Source: Burkholderiaceae bacterium
GTDB taxonomy: Bacteria; Pseudomonadota; Gammaproteobacteria; Burkholderiales; Burkholderiaceae_C
Assembly: GCA_024235955.1 (NCBI GenBank)
Contig: JACKLJ010000001.1
Span: 1,727,211 to 1,791,210 of the forward strand
Direction of reading: 5' to 3'
Length of the DNA stretch: 64,000 nt
Under the pieces are notes generated by a model. It saw only the letters and a program-made list of their open reading frames with translations. It ran no database searches and was not told the origin of the DNA. Position 1 is the first letter of the stretch. Each line of letters starts with the position of its first letter. The translations under genes and the position numbers were made by a program. Shown in pieces: positions 18,201-26,365 of the stretch.

Positions 18201-21200
18201 TGGTCGTGCGTGAAGACGGTGCGCAAGGTGTGGTCCTTGGCTCCGTTCAGCAGCGGATCGGCGTACCAGCGCTGCACGGTGCGCTGCGCGCCGCACAGGG
18301 GGTGCTTCTCGCGCAGCACGTGCGGGTCCATCTGCGCGGCGCCGGGCGGGCAAGTGCCCTGGTCGGCGAGGTTGCGGCACAGCTGGTCGCCTTCAGCGCA
18401 GGGCGCGGCGAACAGCGGGTGCGTCCGGAGCGCCAGCAGGTCGGAGCGGCCGGCGGCGGTGCGGGCATGGTTGATGGCATGAATGCGCTCGCGCACTTCC
18501 TCCGGCGAGAACGTGCCGTCCTCGTAGTTCCAGCCGTTGCCGGAGCCGTCGGACGAGGTGACGTCGAACTTCACCAGGTGGATGTGCTGGCCGATGGTGT
18601 CGGTCGGCGTGTAGATCTGGAAGTCGTCCACGGCCAGCGCGTTGGGCACGAGGTTGCTGGCCTTGTAGGTGATGCAGTCCCCGGAGTTGGCCCGGAAGAA
18701 CAGCGGCTCCGGCGGCTTGACGCGCGTGCTGGCGTCGATGATGTCCTTGACGTCCTGTTCCAGCGTGACCATGCGCGCCTGCGGATCGAACCACCCGTGC
18801 TTGTTGACCGTGAGCTCGGTCTGGATGAAAGCCGCCTTGTAGCCCCGCGCGGGCGCGCCGATCGGGCAGGGGTCGGCGAACGGCGCGCCGGGCTGTGGCT
18901 CGCGTCCGTTGACCCAGAAGACCGGCTCGGCGGTGGCAGGTGCCTGGCCGGCCACGGAAGCCACGCGCTCGGTCAGGTAGCCGCGCCGCGGGCCGTCGCG
19001 CCAGTTGGCGTGGGAAGGGTCGGGGTCGGTGCGCTCCACCGGCCGCAGGCCAGGTACCGCTGCGCGCCCGGCATGGAACGCCATCGCCTGCTGTTCCTGG
19101 GGCGTGCCGGCGTGGGGCGGGAACTCGACCGCGCCGATGGTTTCCCATACCTCCGCCAGAGCCGTCAGCGCGTCCGGGTTCTGGGCGTACACCTTGGCGG
19201 CGTTGAGGCGCGCGGTGAGGCCCCCCTTGGACAAGGCCTCGTCCACCACGTCCTGGTTGACCAGCCGGGTTTCGGTCATGGCCGGCTTGGTGCGGTTGGC
19301 GCCGGGCGGGCCCTTGCTGCTGAGGTAATGGCGCGGCAGGCCGCCGTCGATGACCTGGCCGTCGGTGCCGACGTCCATGTCCAGCGGGGGCTGAGGCGGC
19401 CTGTGGCCGGCCTCGCCGGCGACATAGAAGGGGTAGCCCGGGAACTCGGCCGTGGGCATGGGCGGCAGGGCCGAACCGGGCATCGGCACCAGCGCGGGGT
19501 TGACGATGCCGCCGGCCACCTCGGCATCCGGCAGGGCGCGGCCGAGGGGATGGGTGCGGGCGTCGAAGACACCCGGCGTACCGTCCTCGAACACGTCGTG
19601 CACGCGCCAGAGTTCCCACATGCCCTGTGCGAAGTGCGGGTACAGGTGGCAATGGAAGATGCTGTCGCCCGGGGTCAGGTTGCGGTTGCCGGAGCCGCCG
19701 AAGGCGATTTCATACGAAAAACCGGCCCCAGGGGAGATGGTCTGCGAATCCAGATAGGTGCTGCCGGGCTCGCTGGCGTCCATCACCCACTGGTGGGCGT
19801 GCAGATGGAACACGTGCGTTTCCTTGGGGCCCGCGTGCAGGTTGCGGAAGCGCACCGTGTCGTTCAGGTACGAATGGTGGACGTTGGAAGGATCGTCCGG
19901 GTAGAGGGCGCCGACCGGCGTCTTGCCCGCGGCATCCCACTGCAGCAGCAGCGCGGGGTCGCCGTTGGCCCAGCTGCTGAGGAAGAACTCCTCGGCGCGG
20001 CATTCGCGGCAGTCGCGCGCAGGGCCGGTCTTGCGGTTGCGGGCCACCACCATGGCGCCCATGCCGCCGGTGCCGTAGTTGATGCCCATGCCGTCCTTCA
20101 GGTAATGCAACGGGTTCTCCGGGTCCTCCAGCTCGGCGAAGGCCTGCACGGCCTTGACCTCGTCGTGCAGGATCACGGTGAATTCGCGGAACGGGTGGCC
20201 GCAGCTGTTGCCGAAGCTGTAGTCCTTGCAGTGCCGGTTGGGCCCGGTGGTGTCGTTGCGGTCGGCCGTCGGGCCGCGTGGCACCACCACCGCGTTCAGG
20301 TCGCTGTGCACGATGCGCTGGCCGTCCAGCACGGCCAGGATGGGGCGACCCTTGAGCGGTCCGTCGGCATACCGGGCGCTGTCGTAGAGGATCTCGCGGT
20401 AGGGATGGCCGGCCGTGCCCGCATTCCTTGTGGCCAGCCGCAGATCGTCGTGCGTGACCTGCGAGCGGTACCAGACCGAGCCGCGCGGTTCCACGTTGAT
20501 GGCGCCGAACAGGCCGAGGCCCAGTTGGCCCCCATCGCCTTCGCCACCCACCGTGGCGGCGTTGCTGTAGGCGAAGAAGGTGCCTTCGCGCAGCGCGCGG
20601 AAGTGGTAGACGGCGCTCTGGCCCGGATGCACCGTGCCGCCCTGGGCCTGCAGGCGGGTTTTTAGTGGATCCCGGGTAGCCGGGTTCACCAGCGATTCGT
20701 TGAGCCCCACGTCGCCCTGCCCGTAGCCGCAGAGCCATTCGCGCCCGCCCTGGGAGAGCGGGCACCGGGCGGCATCGAACGGTTCGTACTCGAGCCCGGT
20801 GACATGGAAGGTGATGCCGCGCGTGAACGGGCTGTCGTTGCTCACGGCCACGGGCTTGACGAGTTCGCGCCCGGTGCGGCCGTGGTCCGGGTACACCACG
20901 CCGGGCGGGTCTTCCATGTGCGCGATGACCTTGCCGCCGTACACCGCGGCGCCGCCTTCACGAAACTCCGGCACCGCCGGTGTGAGCAGGTTGTGCAGCG
21001 TGACTTCGAGGCAGTCGCCCTCGTTGGCGCGCAACACCAGCGGACGCGGCCGCTTGCCCGGGCGCAGCTTAACGTGACCGGGGGCGCGCGACCAGTCGGC
21101 GTCGGTCAGCGGCGCGCCGTCGTCCAGCACCACGTCTTCGCGCAGCGCGTACAGCATGCCGGCCGGGTTGAAGGCCCCGAGCCGGTTGAGGACGATGGCC

Positions 21201-21424
21201 TGTTCCAGTGCCACCACCTCGGCGGTGAGGGTGCGCGCGCAGGCCGCGGTAGCGCCGGACGCCGGTGTGGTGCTGGCCGCGTCGGGCGCGGGTTCAGGGG
21301 CGGGTGGGCGCTCCGACCGGATTTCGGTACAGGCCACCGCCAGCGTCAGGGCACCTGCCAGCAGGCCGCGCAGGGCGGCGGTGGCGCACCGACGCATTTC
21401 GAACCGGGGTGAGCACGTTGGCAT
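15215..21424 (-). CDS. Giant multi-cupredoxin multicopper oxidase (Mn-oxidase-like)
   Basis: A 2069-residue exported protein, about four times the size of laccase or CopA. The N-terminus (residues 1-31) is a signal sequence; Cys32 in LAVAC could be lipidated. About six cupredoxin-like units follow. Copper ligands are complete: HVFHLHAH (His537, 540, 542) and HCHLYPHFAQGM (His591, Cys592, His593, His597, Met602) match the C-terminal HPxHLHG and HCHxxxHxxxxM motifs of all multicopper oxidases, and HIH (947, 949) and HDH (1073, 1075) are candidates for the N-terminal HxH pair, but they come after, not before. Size and permuted order resemble the Mn(II)-oxidising MnxG/MofA/McoA group; the substrate is inferred, not shown. 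The start at 21424 has AGGTG six bases upstream. It heads a six-gene operon. Confidence 0.88.
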   Translation of the reverse strand: MPTCSPRFEMRRCATAALRGLLAGALTLAVACTEIRSERPPAPEPAPDAASTTPASGATAACARTLTAEVVALEQAIVLNRLGAFNPAGMLYALREDVVLDDGAPLTDADWSRAPGHVKLRPGKRPRPLVLRANEGDCLEVTLHNLLTPAVPEFREGGAAVYGGKVIAHMEDPPGVVYPDHGRTGRELVKPVAVSNDSPFTRGITFHVTGLEYEPFDAARCPLSQGGREWLCGYGQGDVGLNESLVNPATRDPLKTRLQAQGGTVHPGQSAVYHFRALREGTFFAYSNAATVGGEGDGGQLGLGLFGAINVEPRGSVWYRSQVTHDDLRLATRNAGTAGHPYREILYDSARYADGPLKGRPILAVLDGQRIVHSDLNAVVVPRGPTADRNDTTGPNRHCKDYSFGNSCGHPFREFTVILHDEVKAVQAFAELEDPENPLHYLKDGMGINYGTGGMGAMVVARNRKTGPARDCRECRAEEFFLSSWANGDPALLLQWDAAGKTPVGALYPDDPSNVHHSYLNDTVRFRNLHAGPKETHVFHLHAHQWVMDASEPGSTYLDSQTISPGAGFSYEIAFGGSGNRNLTPGDSIFHCHLYPHFAQGMWELWRVHDVFEDGTPGVFDARTHPLGRALPDAEVAGGIVNPALVPMPGSALPPMPTAEFPGYPFYVAGEAGHRPPQPPLDMDVGTDGQVIDGGLPRHYLSSKGPPGANRTKPAMTETRLVNQDVVDEALSKGGLTARLNAAKVYAQNPDALTALAEVWETIGAVEFPPHAGTPQEQQAMAFHAGRAAVPGLRPVERTDPDPSHANWRDGPRRGYLTERVASVAGQAPATAEPVFWVNGREPQPGAPFADPCPIGAPARGYKAAFIQTELTVNKHGWFDPQARMVTLEQDVKDIIDASTRVKPPEPLFFRANSGDCITYKASNLVPNALAVDDFQIYTPTDTIGQHIHLVKFDVTSSDGSGNGWNYEDGTFSPEEVRERIHAINHARTAAGRSDLLALRTHPLFAAPCAEGDQLCRNLADQGTCPPGAAQMDPHVLREKHPLCGAQRTVQRWYADPLLNGAKDHTLRTVFTHDHFGPSSHQQHGLYAALVIEPSNSVWLPLDKAEVDWNALCAAPPAERRKMMIGGANLSDQYDARCNPAALGPVASNERRPPMQLREDGGPTATRANIIAPKCIGRLDSSPANPKWNPAASGDCQGAEQTNDTRREFMLAFADFGIVYNTALEPINPEKRDTSALRLGNRFVARNLSKPLGISSEDPGTQFVNYRHEPAALRIADVKPDADEPELGGFRYSQSSCPAGGADEKARLTCTGDMANVMSTQAHADRDRRLATQDYRSFVGAATVPRPDLVSRLTRDSLRASNAKDLDGQPLAGKLTAALDDIERWRRDFHCMLMPASALADCRAGIQRGDPWRQFGDPATPILPAYEGDRVQMRLVQGSQEAQHVFAMNGTRWLREPDHPRSGYVAAQALGISEHFEFDVRPAPQDARRMDYLYWSTSVDQVWDGMWGVMRVFGRSDPQGNGNPQPNVQPGLARLFSLKGRPLPEPALSAWSNADTLACGAAPRVRFDVVAVRACELAGDCGQPGLPARKGLVYNQRFGLGDADAIVYVNVLGPNGSGFSSEANSAVLQRLRQEFAAGQRRLEPLVLRAAAGQCVNVRLRNLLPARLADGPLRSASGEALTGHYQDNFLSMITDGFNVNQFRMSSSVGLSAPLVGQSVLNGDGSNVGINSAELSDPASGEPPRWQGSLQPPCPGGPCENNLQMSWYLGDYDNAPDGSPSPKPIEYGVLPLRSFGDPIKHPMHGLVGALVVGPAGSRLCTEAEYTDTREREADRGTAMSANVCDVQGRLLYRDLVAVLQDAVRLQRDGHAVPNLEGAEEPDDYGSKAVNYRTEPLWARRGGDPSVAFDERNSFDYAHALSTKGFKAASGEVVCRSGVRAMTSEWGAEHACDSETPTFVAAAGREVRMRLVHPGGHTRQQAISLAGHAFTPYPYLNGSRAMAPTSGEALRDAWIVEGHVNGMGPMTTGNLLVRAGGARHVPMDYLWRSQASFLFDGGLWGMLRVLPDTRTQ

Positions 21425-21861
21425 GACGACACCTCGCTGGGTTCGCTTCGTCGCCTTCCTCGAAAGCTCCATGCGACGAAGCCATTCGAAACAGTCGTCT
21501 CGTTTCTAACGAAGAAGGTTGCAGGCAGCAATCCCCGTCGAGGGCACGAACGGCCATCAGGCGGTAAGCGGGTGTTTGAGATGAATCGAGGCGTTGCACA
21601 CATCATCCATACGATGTAGGTGCCACGGTGCCGTGCAGGCCGTTTGGCCGCCCATGACCGCGATGCGGCACCGTTTACTCGGATGCGCGACCGCCGATGC
21701 GCCTGGAGCGGCCTGCAACGGCGAAGCGCTGCCCGTGTGACATCCCGGGCGGGCGTGCCACCCGTCTGCCGAAATTTCAAACAAAAAGTGCCTGCAGCCC
21801 AGACGTGGCGGGCGCAGGCAGCTACAAGTTCAGGAGTTTCCGCGTCGTGCGCGGACGCACG
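21425..21861. other. 437-bp intergenic region upstream of the copper-oxidase operon
   Basis: Between two minus-strand gene groups. The part proximal to the oxidase must carry its promoter; a small palindrome CGTTTCTAACG (21501-21511) and repeated ACGA/TCGT words are visible, but no convincing -35/-10 pair or metal-regulator box is seen. The distal part contains a dispersed repeat (copy 3). No gene is supported here. Confidence 0.6.
21776..21836 (+). repeat. Dispersed repeat copy 3
   Basis: Intergenic copy: TTTCAAACAAAAAGTGCC, then TGCAGCCCAGACGTGGCG, then GGCGCAGGCAGCTAC. The GCCTGC and GCAGGC words form an inverted repeat within it. Confidence 0.8.
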
Positions 21862-22512
21862 TCAGAAGCGGATGCCGGCCGGGTTGTCGGCGTTGCGGCG
21901 CGCCGGCGATACGGTGGGGGCGGCTTCTGCGGGCGCGGCGGTGGCGGCAGCAGTACCGGCGTTGGCCGCGGGGGCCGGGACGGCCTTGACCGTCACCAGC
22001 GGCGCGGCGGCCGGGCGCTGGTAGCCGCTGGGAAGCTGCGAGGTCTGGGGGTAACCGGCGGCGTCGAGGTAGCGGCTCCAGTCAGCGTCGGCGAAGCCCG
22101 TGAGGCGCTGGCCGCCGATGGTGAGCATGGGCAGGCTGCCGTCGCCGCCCAGGCGCTTGAGCGCGGCGATGTCGTCGTTGGTGGTGACGGTCTTCTCGCT
22201 GAACGGGATGCCGCGGTTGACCAGCAGGTTGCGGCCGCTGTTGCAGGGCGCGCAGTCCTTGCCGGTGTAGAGCGTGACCGGGTAGCGCTGGGCGACGCGG
22301 TTCAGTTCGTACGGCAGAGCGCTGCCGCCGCTGCCTGCGCCGCCGGAAGATCCCGCCGTCTGCTGGCTCAGGTTGGCGCTGGCCGGCGGCTTGTCGGAGT
22401 AGGTGACACGGCCGTCGGGCCCGACCGAGCGGTACATCTGCGCCTGCGCGGTGCCGGCGGCCAGTGCGAGCAGCGCGGTAGTCAGGGCGATGGCGGAACG
22501 GCGGTGGGACAT
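21862..22512 (-). CDS. Exported DUF4124/glutaredoxin-like protein
   Basis: A 216-residue protein. The signal peptide ends at AQAQ (residue 25). It is followed by a DUF4124-like segment, MYRSVGPDGRVTYSDKPP, and then a glutaredoxin fold from about residue 75 with the redox motif KDCAPCNSGR (CxxC) and a cis-Pro loop in SLPMLTIGG. The tail is Ala/Pro rich and low in complexity. It probably acts on periplasmic disulfides; partner unknown. The start is the ATG before the signal peptide; the gene follows the M3 peptidase gene by 44 bp on the same strand and may be co-transcribed. Confidence 0.85.
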   Translation of the reverse strand: MSHRRSAIALTTALLALAAGTAQAQMYRSVGPDGRVTYSDKPPASANLSQQTAGSSGGAGSGGSALPYELNRVAQRYPVTLYTGKDCAPCNSGRNLLVNRGIPFSEKTVTTNDDIAALKRLGGDGSLPMLTIGGQRLTGFADADWSRYLDAAGYPQTSQLPSGYQRPAAAPLVTVKAVPAPAANAGTAAATAAPAEAAPTVSPARRNADNPAGIRF

Positions 22513-22556
22513 GCGGCGACTCCTGGGATCAACGGTGGTTGGCGACGGCGTAAGTA

Positions 22557-24614
22557 TCAGGCCATGCCCTGGTGGCGCAGCAGCGCTTCCAGGCTGGGCT
22601 CGCGGCCGCGGAAGGCCTTGAACGATTCCATGGCCGGGCGGCTGCCGCCGGCTTCCAGAATCTCCTGGCGGTATTTTCGCCCGGTGGCCACGCTGGGCAA
22701 GCCTTCGGGCGTGACGGTTTCCTCGAAAGCGGCGTAGGCGTCGGCCGAAAGCACCTCGGCCCACTTGTAGCTGTAGTAGCCGGCCGCGTAGCCGCCCGCG
22801 AAGATGTGGCTGAAGGTTTGCGCCGTGCGCGAGAACGGTGGCGGCTGGATCACCGCGACTTCGGCACGCACCTGGTCGAGCACGGGCTGGAAATCGGCCG
22901 CCGGGTCGTGCTCGGTGTGCAGCAGCATGTCGAACAGCGCGAACTCGATCTGGCGCACCGTCTGCAGGCCGGCCTGGTAGTTCCTGGCGGCCAGCATCTT
23001 GTCGAACAGCGCGCGCGGCAGTGGCGCGCCGGTGTCGACGTGGGCCGTCATGTGCTCCAGCACGCTCCATTCCCAGCAGAAGTTTTCCATGAACTGGCTG
23101 GGGAGTTCCACCGCGTCCCATTCGACACCGCTGATGCCGGACACGTCGCGCTCGCTGACCTGGGTGACCAGGTGGTGCAGGCCGTGGCCGAACTCGTGGA
23201 ACAGCGTGGTCACGTCGTCGTGCGTGAGCAGTGGCGGCTTGCCGTTGACGCCTTCGGCGAAGTTGCACACCAGGTGCGCGACGGGCGTCTGCAGCCGGCC
23301 GGTGTCGGGGCGCAGCCAGCGGGGGCGCACGTCGTCCATCCAGGCGCCGCCGCGCTTGCCCTTGCGCGCGCTCGGGTCGAGGTAGAACTGGCCGAGCAAC
23401 TGGCCTGCACGCTCGATGCGGTAGAACTCGACGCTGGGGTGCCAGACGGGCGCCTCGTCGCGGCGGATGCTCACTTCGAACAGTGTCTCGACGATGCGGA
23501 ACAGCCCCTGCAGCACCTTGGGCGCCTGGAAGTACTGCTTGACCTCCTGTTCGCTGAAGGCGTAGCGCGCTTCCTTGAGCTTTTCGCCGATGTAGGGCCA
23601 GTCCCAGGCCTGCGGGTCGGCCAGTTGCAGGTGTTCGGCGGCGTAGGCGCGCAGATCGGCCAGGTCGCGCTCGGCGTAAGGCTTGGCCTTGGCGGCCAGG
23701 CTGCGCAGGAACTCGATTACCTGGCGCGGCGACTCGGCCATCTTGGCCACCACCGAGACGCTGCCGTAGTCTGGGTAGCCCAGCAGCTGCGCCTCTTCCT
23801 TGCGCAGCGCCAGGATCTCGCGGATCAGCGGGGCGTTGTCGAATTTCCTGGCGTCGCCCTCGGCCTGGTCGCTGGCGCGGGTGACGTAGGCACGGTACAG
23901 GCGCTCGCGCAGCGCACGGCTGGTGGCGAACTGCATCACCGGCAGGTAGCTGGGCAGCTTGAGGGTGAGCTTGTAGCCGGGCTTCCCGTCGGCCTCGGCG
24001 GCGGCGCGGGCGGCAGCCTGCACATCGGCTGGCACGCCGTTCAGCTCGGCCTCGGTGGCGTAATACGCCCAGGCATCGGTGGCGTCGAGCGCGTTTTCGC
24101 TGAACTTCTGGGTCAATTCGGCCATGCGCTCCTGGATGGCGGCGTAGCGGGCCTTGGCGGCACCCTGCAACTCGGCGCCGCCCAGCACGAAGTCGCGCTG
24201 CGCGTTCTTGAGCGCCTGGCGCTGCTCGCCGTTCAGCGTGGCCGGGTCGATGGCCTTGTATTTGGCGTACAGGCGCTCGTCGGAGCCCAGGCGGGTCCAG
24301 AACTCGGTGGCCTTGGGCAGTTCGGCGTTGTAGGCGGCGCGCAGTTCGGGCGTGTCCATCACCGCGTTGAGATGGCTGACCACGCCCCAGGCGCTGCCCA
24401 GGCGTTCGCCGGCGACGTCGAGCGTGCGGGAAAGTTCATGCCAGCTGGCCGGGAAGTCAGTCGCCACCGCGGTTTCCAGCGCTTTCTCGGATTCGGCCAG
24501 CAACTGGTCGATGGCGGGCACCACGTGTTCCGGGCGCACGGCGTCGAAGCGCGGCAGGCCGCTGAAGTCGAGCAGGGGGTTGGTGAGGAGCTGAGGGTCG
24601 GTGGGGGCGTTCAT
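22557..24614 (-). CDS. prlC: M3 family oligopeptidase (oligopeptidase A-like)
   Basis: A 685-residue cytoplasmic zinc metallopeptidase that degrades short peptides, including signal-peptide fragments. The catalytic HEFGHGLHH is at residues 473-481 (His473 and His477 bind zinc, Glu474 is catalytic), and FMENFCWEW downstream is the typical second part of the M3 active site. The length fits OpdA/PrlC. The start ATG at 24614 (MNAPTDP) is preferred over an ATG three codons upstream. Confidence 0.93.
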   Translation of the reverse strand: MNAPTDPQLLTNPLLDFSGLPRFDAVRPEHVVPAIDQLLAESEKALETAVATDFPASWHELSRTLDVAGERLGSAWGVVSHLNAVMDTPELRAAYNAELPKATEFWTRLGSDERLYAKYKAIDPATLNGEQRQALKNAQRDFVLGGAELQGAAKARYAAIQERMAELTQKFSENALDATDAWAYYATEAELNGVPADVQAAARAAAEADGKPGYKLTLKLPSYLPVMQFATSRALRERLYRAYVTRASDQAEGDARKFDNAPLIREILALRKEEAQLLGYPDYGSVSVVAKMAESPRQVIEFLRSLAAKAKPYAERDLADLRAYAAEHLQLADPQAWDWPYIGEKLKEARYAFSEQEVKQYFQAPKVLQGLFRIVETLFEVSIRRDEAPVWHPSVEFYRIERAGQLLGQFYLDPSARKGKRGGAWMDDVRPRWLRPDTGRLQTPVAHLVCNFAEGVNGKPPLLTHDDVTTLFHEFGHGLHHLVTQVSERDVSGISGVEWDAVELPSQFMENFCWEWSVLEHMTAHVDTGAPLPRALFDKMLAARNYQAGLQTVRQIEFALFDMLLHTEHDPAADFQPVLDQVRAEVAVIQPPPFSRTAQTFSHIFAGGYAAGYYSYKWAEVLSADAYAAFEETVTPEGLPSVATGRKYRQEILEAGGSRPAMESFKAFRGREPSLEALLRHQGMA

Positions 24615-24701
24615 GGCCTGCATTTTGCGCCGGAAGCGGCGGGTTCAAGAGGGCGGCAGGGGCGATGACCTGGTGGCTCCGCCGGCCATCACCGTCTGCC
24701 G

Positions 24702-24770
24702 TATTTCAAGCAAAAAGCAGGCCAGGCCCTTGTGCGACGGGCGCAGACAGCTATGAAACCAGGAGCAATC
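24702..24770 (+). repeat. Dispersed repeat copy 4
   Basis: Intergenic copy between the M3 peptidase gene and folD: TTTCAAGCAAAAAGC, then GGCCCTTGTGCGACGG, then GCGCAGACAGCTATGAAAC and AGGAGCAAT. It lies just downstream of folD. Confidence 0.82.
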
Positions 24771-24780
24771 AGGGGCTGCG

Positions 24781-25632
24781 TCAACCCGCCGCACGTTCCG
24801 CGGCTTCGATGGTGTTGACCAGCAGCATGGCGCGCGTCATGGGGCCGACACCGCCGGGCACAGGGGTGATCCAGCCGGCCACTTCTTTTACGCCGGCGAA
24901 ATCGACGTCGCCGCAGAGCTTGCCGGCATCGTCGCGGTTCATGCCCACGTCGATCACCACCGCGCCGGGCTTGACCATGTCGGCCGTGACCACGTTGCGT
25001 TTGCCCACGGCGGCCACGACCACGTCGGCCTGCAGCGTCTGGGCCTTGAGATCGGCGGTGCGCGAGTGGCAGATGGTGACGGTGGCGTCCTGCGCCAGCA
25101 GCATCAGCGCCATCGGCTTGCCGACGATGTTGCTGCGCCCGATCACCACCGCGTGCTTGCCGCGCAGCGGGTAGCCGATGGATTCGAGCATCTTCATGCA
25201 GCCGTGCGGCGTGCAGGGCCAGAAGCCGGGCAGGCCGGTCATCAGCGCGCCGGCGCTCTGGACGTGGAAGCCGTCCACGTCTTTCGCGGGCGCGATGGTT
25301 TCGATGACCTTGTCGGCATCCATGTGCTTGGGCAGCGGCAGCTGCACCAGGATGCCGTGCACGCCGGCGTCGGCGTTGAGCGCGCGGATGCGCGCCAGCA
25401 GGTCGGCCTCGGCCATGTCGGCGGGGTAGCGCTCCAGCGTGGCCTTGAGGCCGGTCTGGCTGCTGTCGTTGACCTTGTGCTTGACGTAGACCTGGCTGGC
25501 CGGGTCTTCGCCCACCAGGATGACCACCAGGTGCGGCTCGACGCCGCGCGCCTTCAGCGCCTGCACGCGGTGCGCCACCTCGCCGCGTACCTGCTGGGCC
25601 AGTGCGTTGCCATCGATGAGTTGGGCGGTCAT
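24781..25632 (-). CDS. folD: Bifunctional methylene-THF dehydrogenase/cyclohydrolase
   Basis: A 283-residue enzyme of one-carbon metabolism: it oxidises 5,10-methylene-tetrahydrofolate and hydrolyses the methenyl product to 10-formyl-THF. The motif YVKHKVNDS with the catalytic Lys lies at residues 49-57, VQLPLPKHMD follows, then GRSNIVGKPMA for NADP binding and PVPGGVGPMTRAML near the C-terminus. Length and motifs are normal. A dispersed repeat lies on each side of the gene. Confidence 0.96.
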   Translation of the reverse strand: MTAQLIDGNALAQQVRGEVAHRVQALKARGVEPHLVVILVGEDPASQVYVKHKVNDSSQTGLKATLERYPADMAEADLLARIRALNADAGVHGILVQLPLPKHMDADKVIETIAPAKDVDGFHVQSAGALMTGLPGFWPCTPHGCMKMLESIGYPLRGKHAVVIGRSNIVGKPMALMLLAQDATVTICHSRTADLKAQTLQADVVVAAVGKRNVVTADMVKPGAVVIDVGMNRDDAGKLCGDVDFAGVKEVAGWITPVPGGVGPMTRAMLLVNTIEAAERAAG

Positions 25633-25644
25633 GGTGCGTTGAAG

Positions 25645-25702
25645 ATCAAAACAGGGTTTTGCCCTTGCCGGGCTGGCGCAGGCAGCTCCTGAAAAAAGAG
25701 CA
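25645..25702 (+). repeat. Dispersed repeat copy 5
   Basis: Intergenic, directly upstream of folD: GATCAAAACAGGGTTTTGCC, CTTGCCGGGCTGGCGCAGGC, AGCTCCTGAAAAAAGAGC. It separates folD from the response-regulator gene and may carry folD promoter sequence. Confidence 0.78.
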
Positions 25703-25738
25703 TGCGTATCTTCTCGTGGCCCCTTGGGAGGCGCAGGC

Positions 25739-26365
25739 TCAGATCTTGGCCTCGTTCTGGCCCAGGGCGATCTTGAGCAGGTCGGCCACCGTGTTGGCGC
25801 CGAGCTTTTCCATGATGTTGGCGCGGTGCGCCTCCACGGTCTTGATGCTGATGCCCAGGTCGTCGGCGATCTGCTTGTTCAGGCGGCCGGCGACGATGCG
25901 CTCGAGCACCTGCGACTCGCGCCCCGTCAGCTTGGACAGCAGGGCTTCGCGGTTGGCGGCTTCCTGGTGCTCGCTGAAGGCGGTCTTGGCCTGCTCGAGC
26001 ATGCGCTCGACCACGGCGATGAGCTGGTCTTCCTTGAACGGCTTCTGGATGAAATCCATGGCGCCCTTCTTCATCGTCCCGACGGCCATGGGCACGTCGC
26101 CGTGGCCGGTGATGAAGGCGATGGGCAGCGGCGAGCCGCGCTCGATCAGGCGGTCCTGCAGCTCCAGGCCGGTCATGCCGTCCATGCGGATGTCGGCCAG
26201 CAGGCAGGCGACTTCGCGCGGGTCGAACCGGGCCAGGAACACCTCGGCCGATTCGAAGCAGCGGACGCGGAAGTCCTGTCCTTCGAGCAGCCACTGGACG
26301 GAGTCGCGCACCGCCTCGTCGTCGTCGACGACGTACACGGTGCCTTTCTTGGATGCGAGGTTCAT
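25739..26365 (-). CDS. FixJ-type two-component response regulator
   Basis: A 208-residue regulator: receiver domain at residues 8-125 with the acidic pocket DDDE and the phosphoacceptor Asp58 in LLADIRMDG, the conserved Lys in FIQKPFKED, and a LuxR/FixJ HTH domain from about residue 140 (LTGRESQVLERIVAG...KQIADDLGISIKTVEAHR). It would bind DNA when phosphorylated by the kinase encoded next to it, whose stop overlaps its ATG by 4 bp. The pair is divergent from the pyruvate dehydrogenase operon and may regulate it; this is inferred from position. Confidence 0.93.
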   Translation of the reverse strand: MNLASKKGTVYVVDDDEAVRDSVQWLLEGQDFRVRCFESAEVFLARFDPREVACLLADIRMDGMTGLELQDRLIERGSPLPIAFITGHGDVPMAVGTMKKGAMDFIQKPFKEDQLIAVVERMLEQAKTAFSEHQEAANREALLSKLTGRESQVLERIVAGRLNKQIADDLGISIKTVEAHRANIMEKLGANTVADLLKIALGQNEAKI

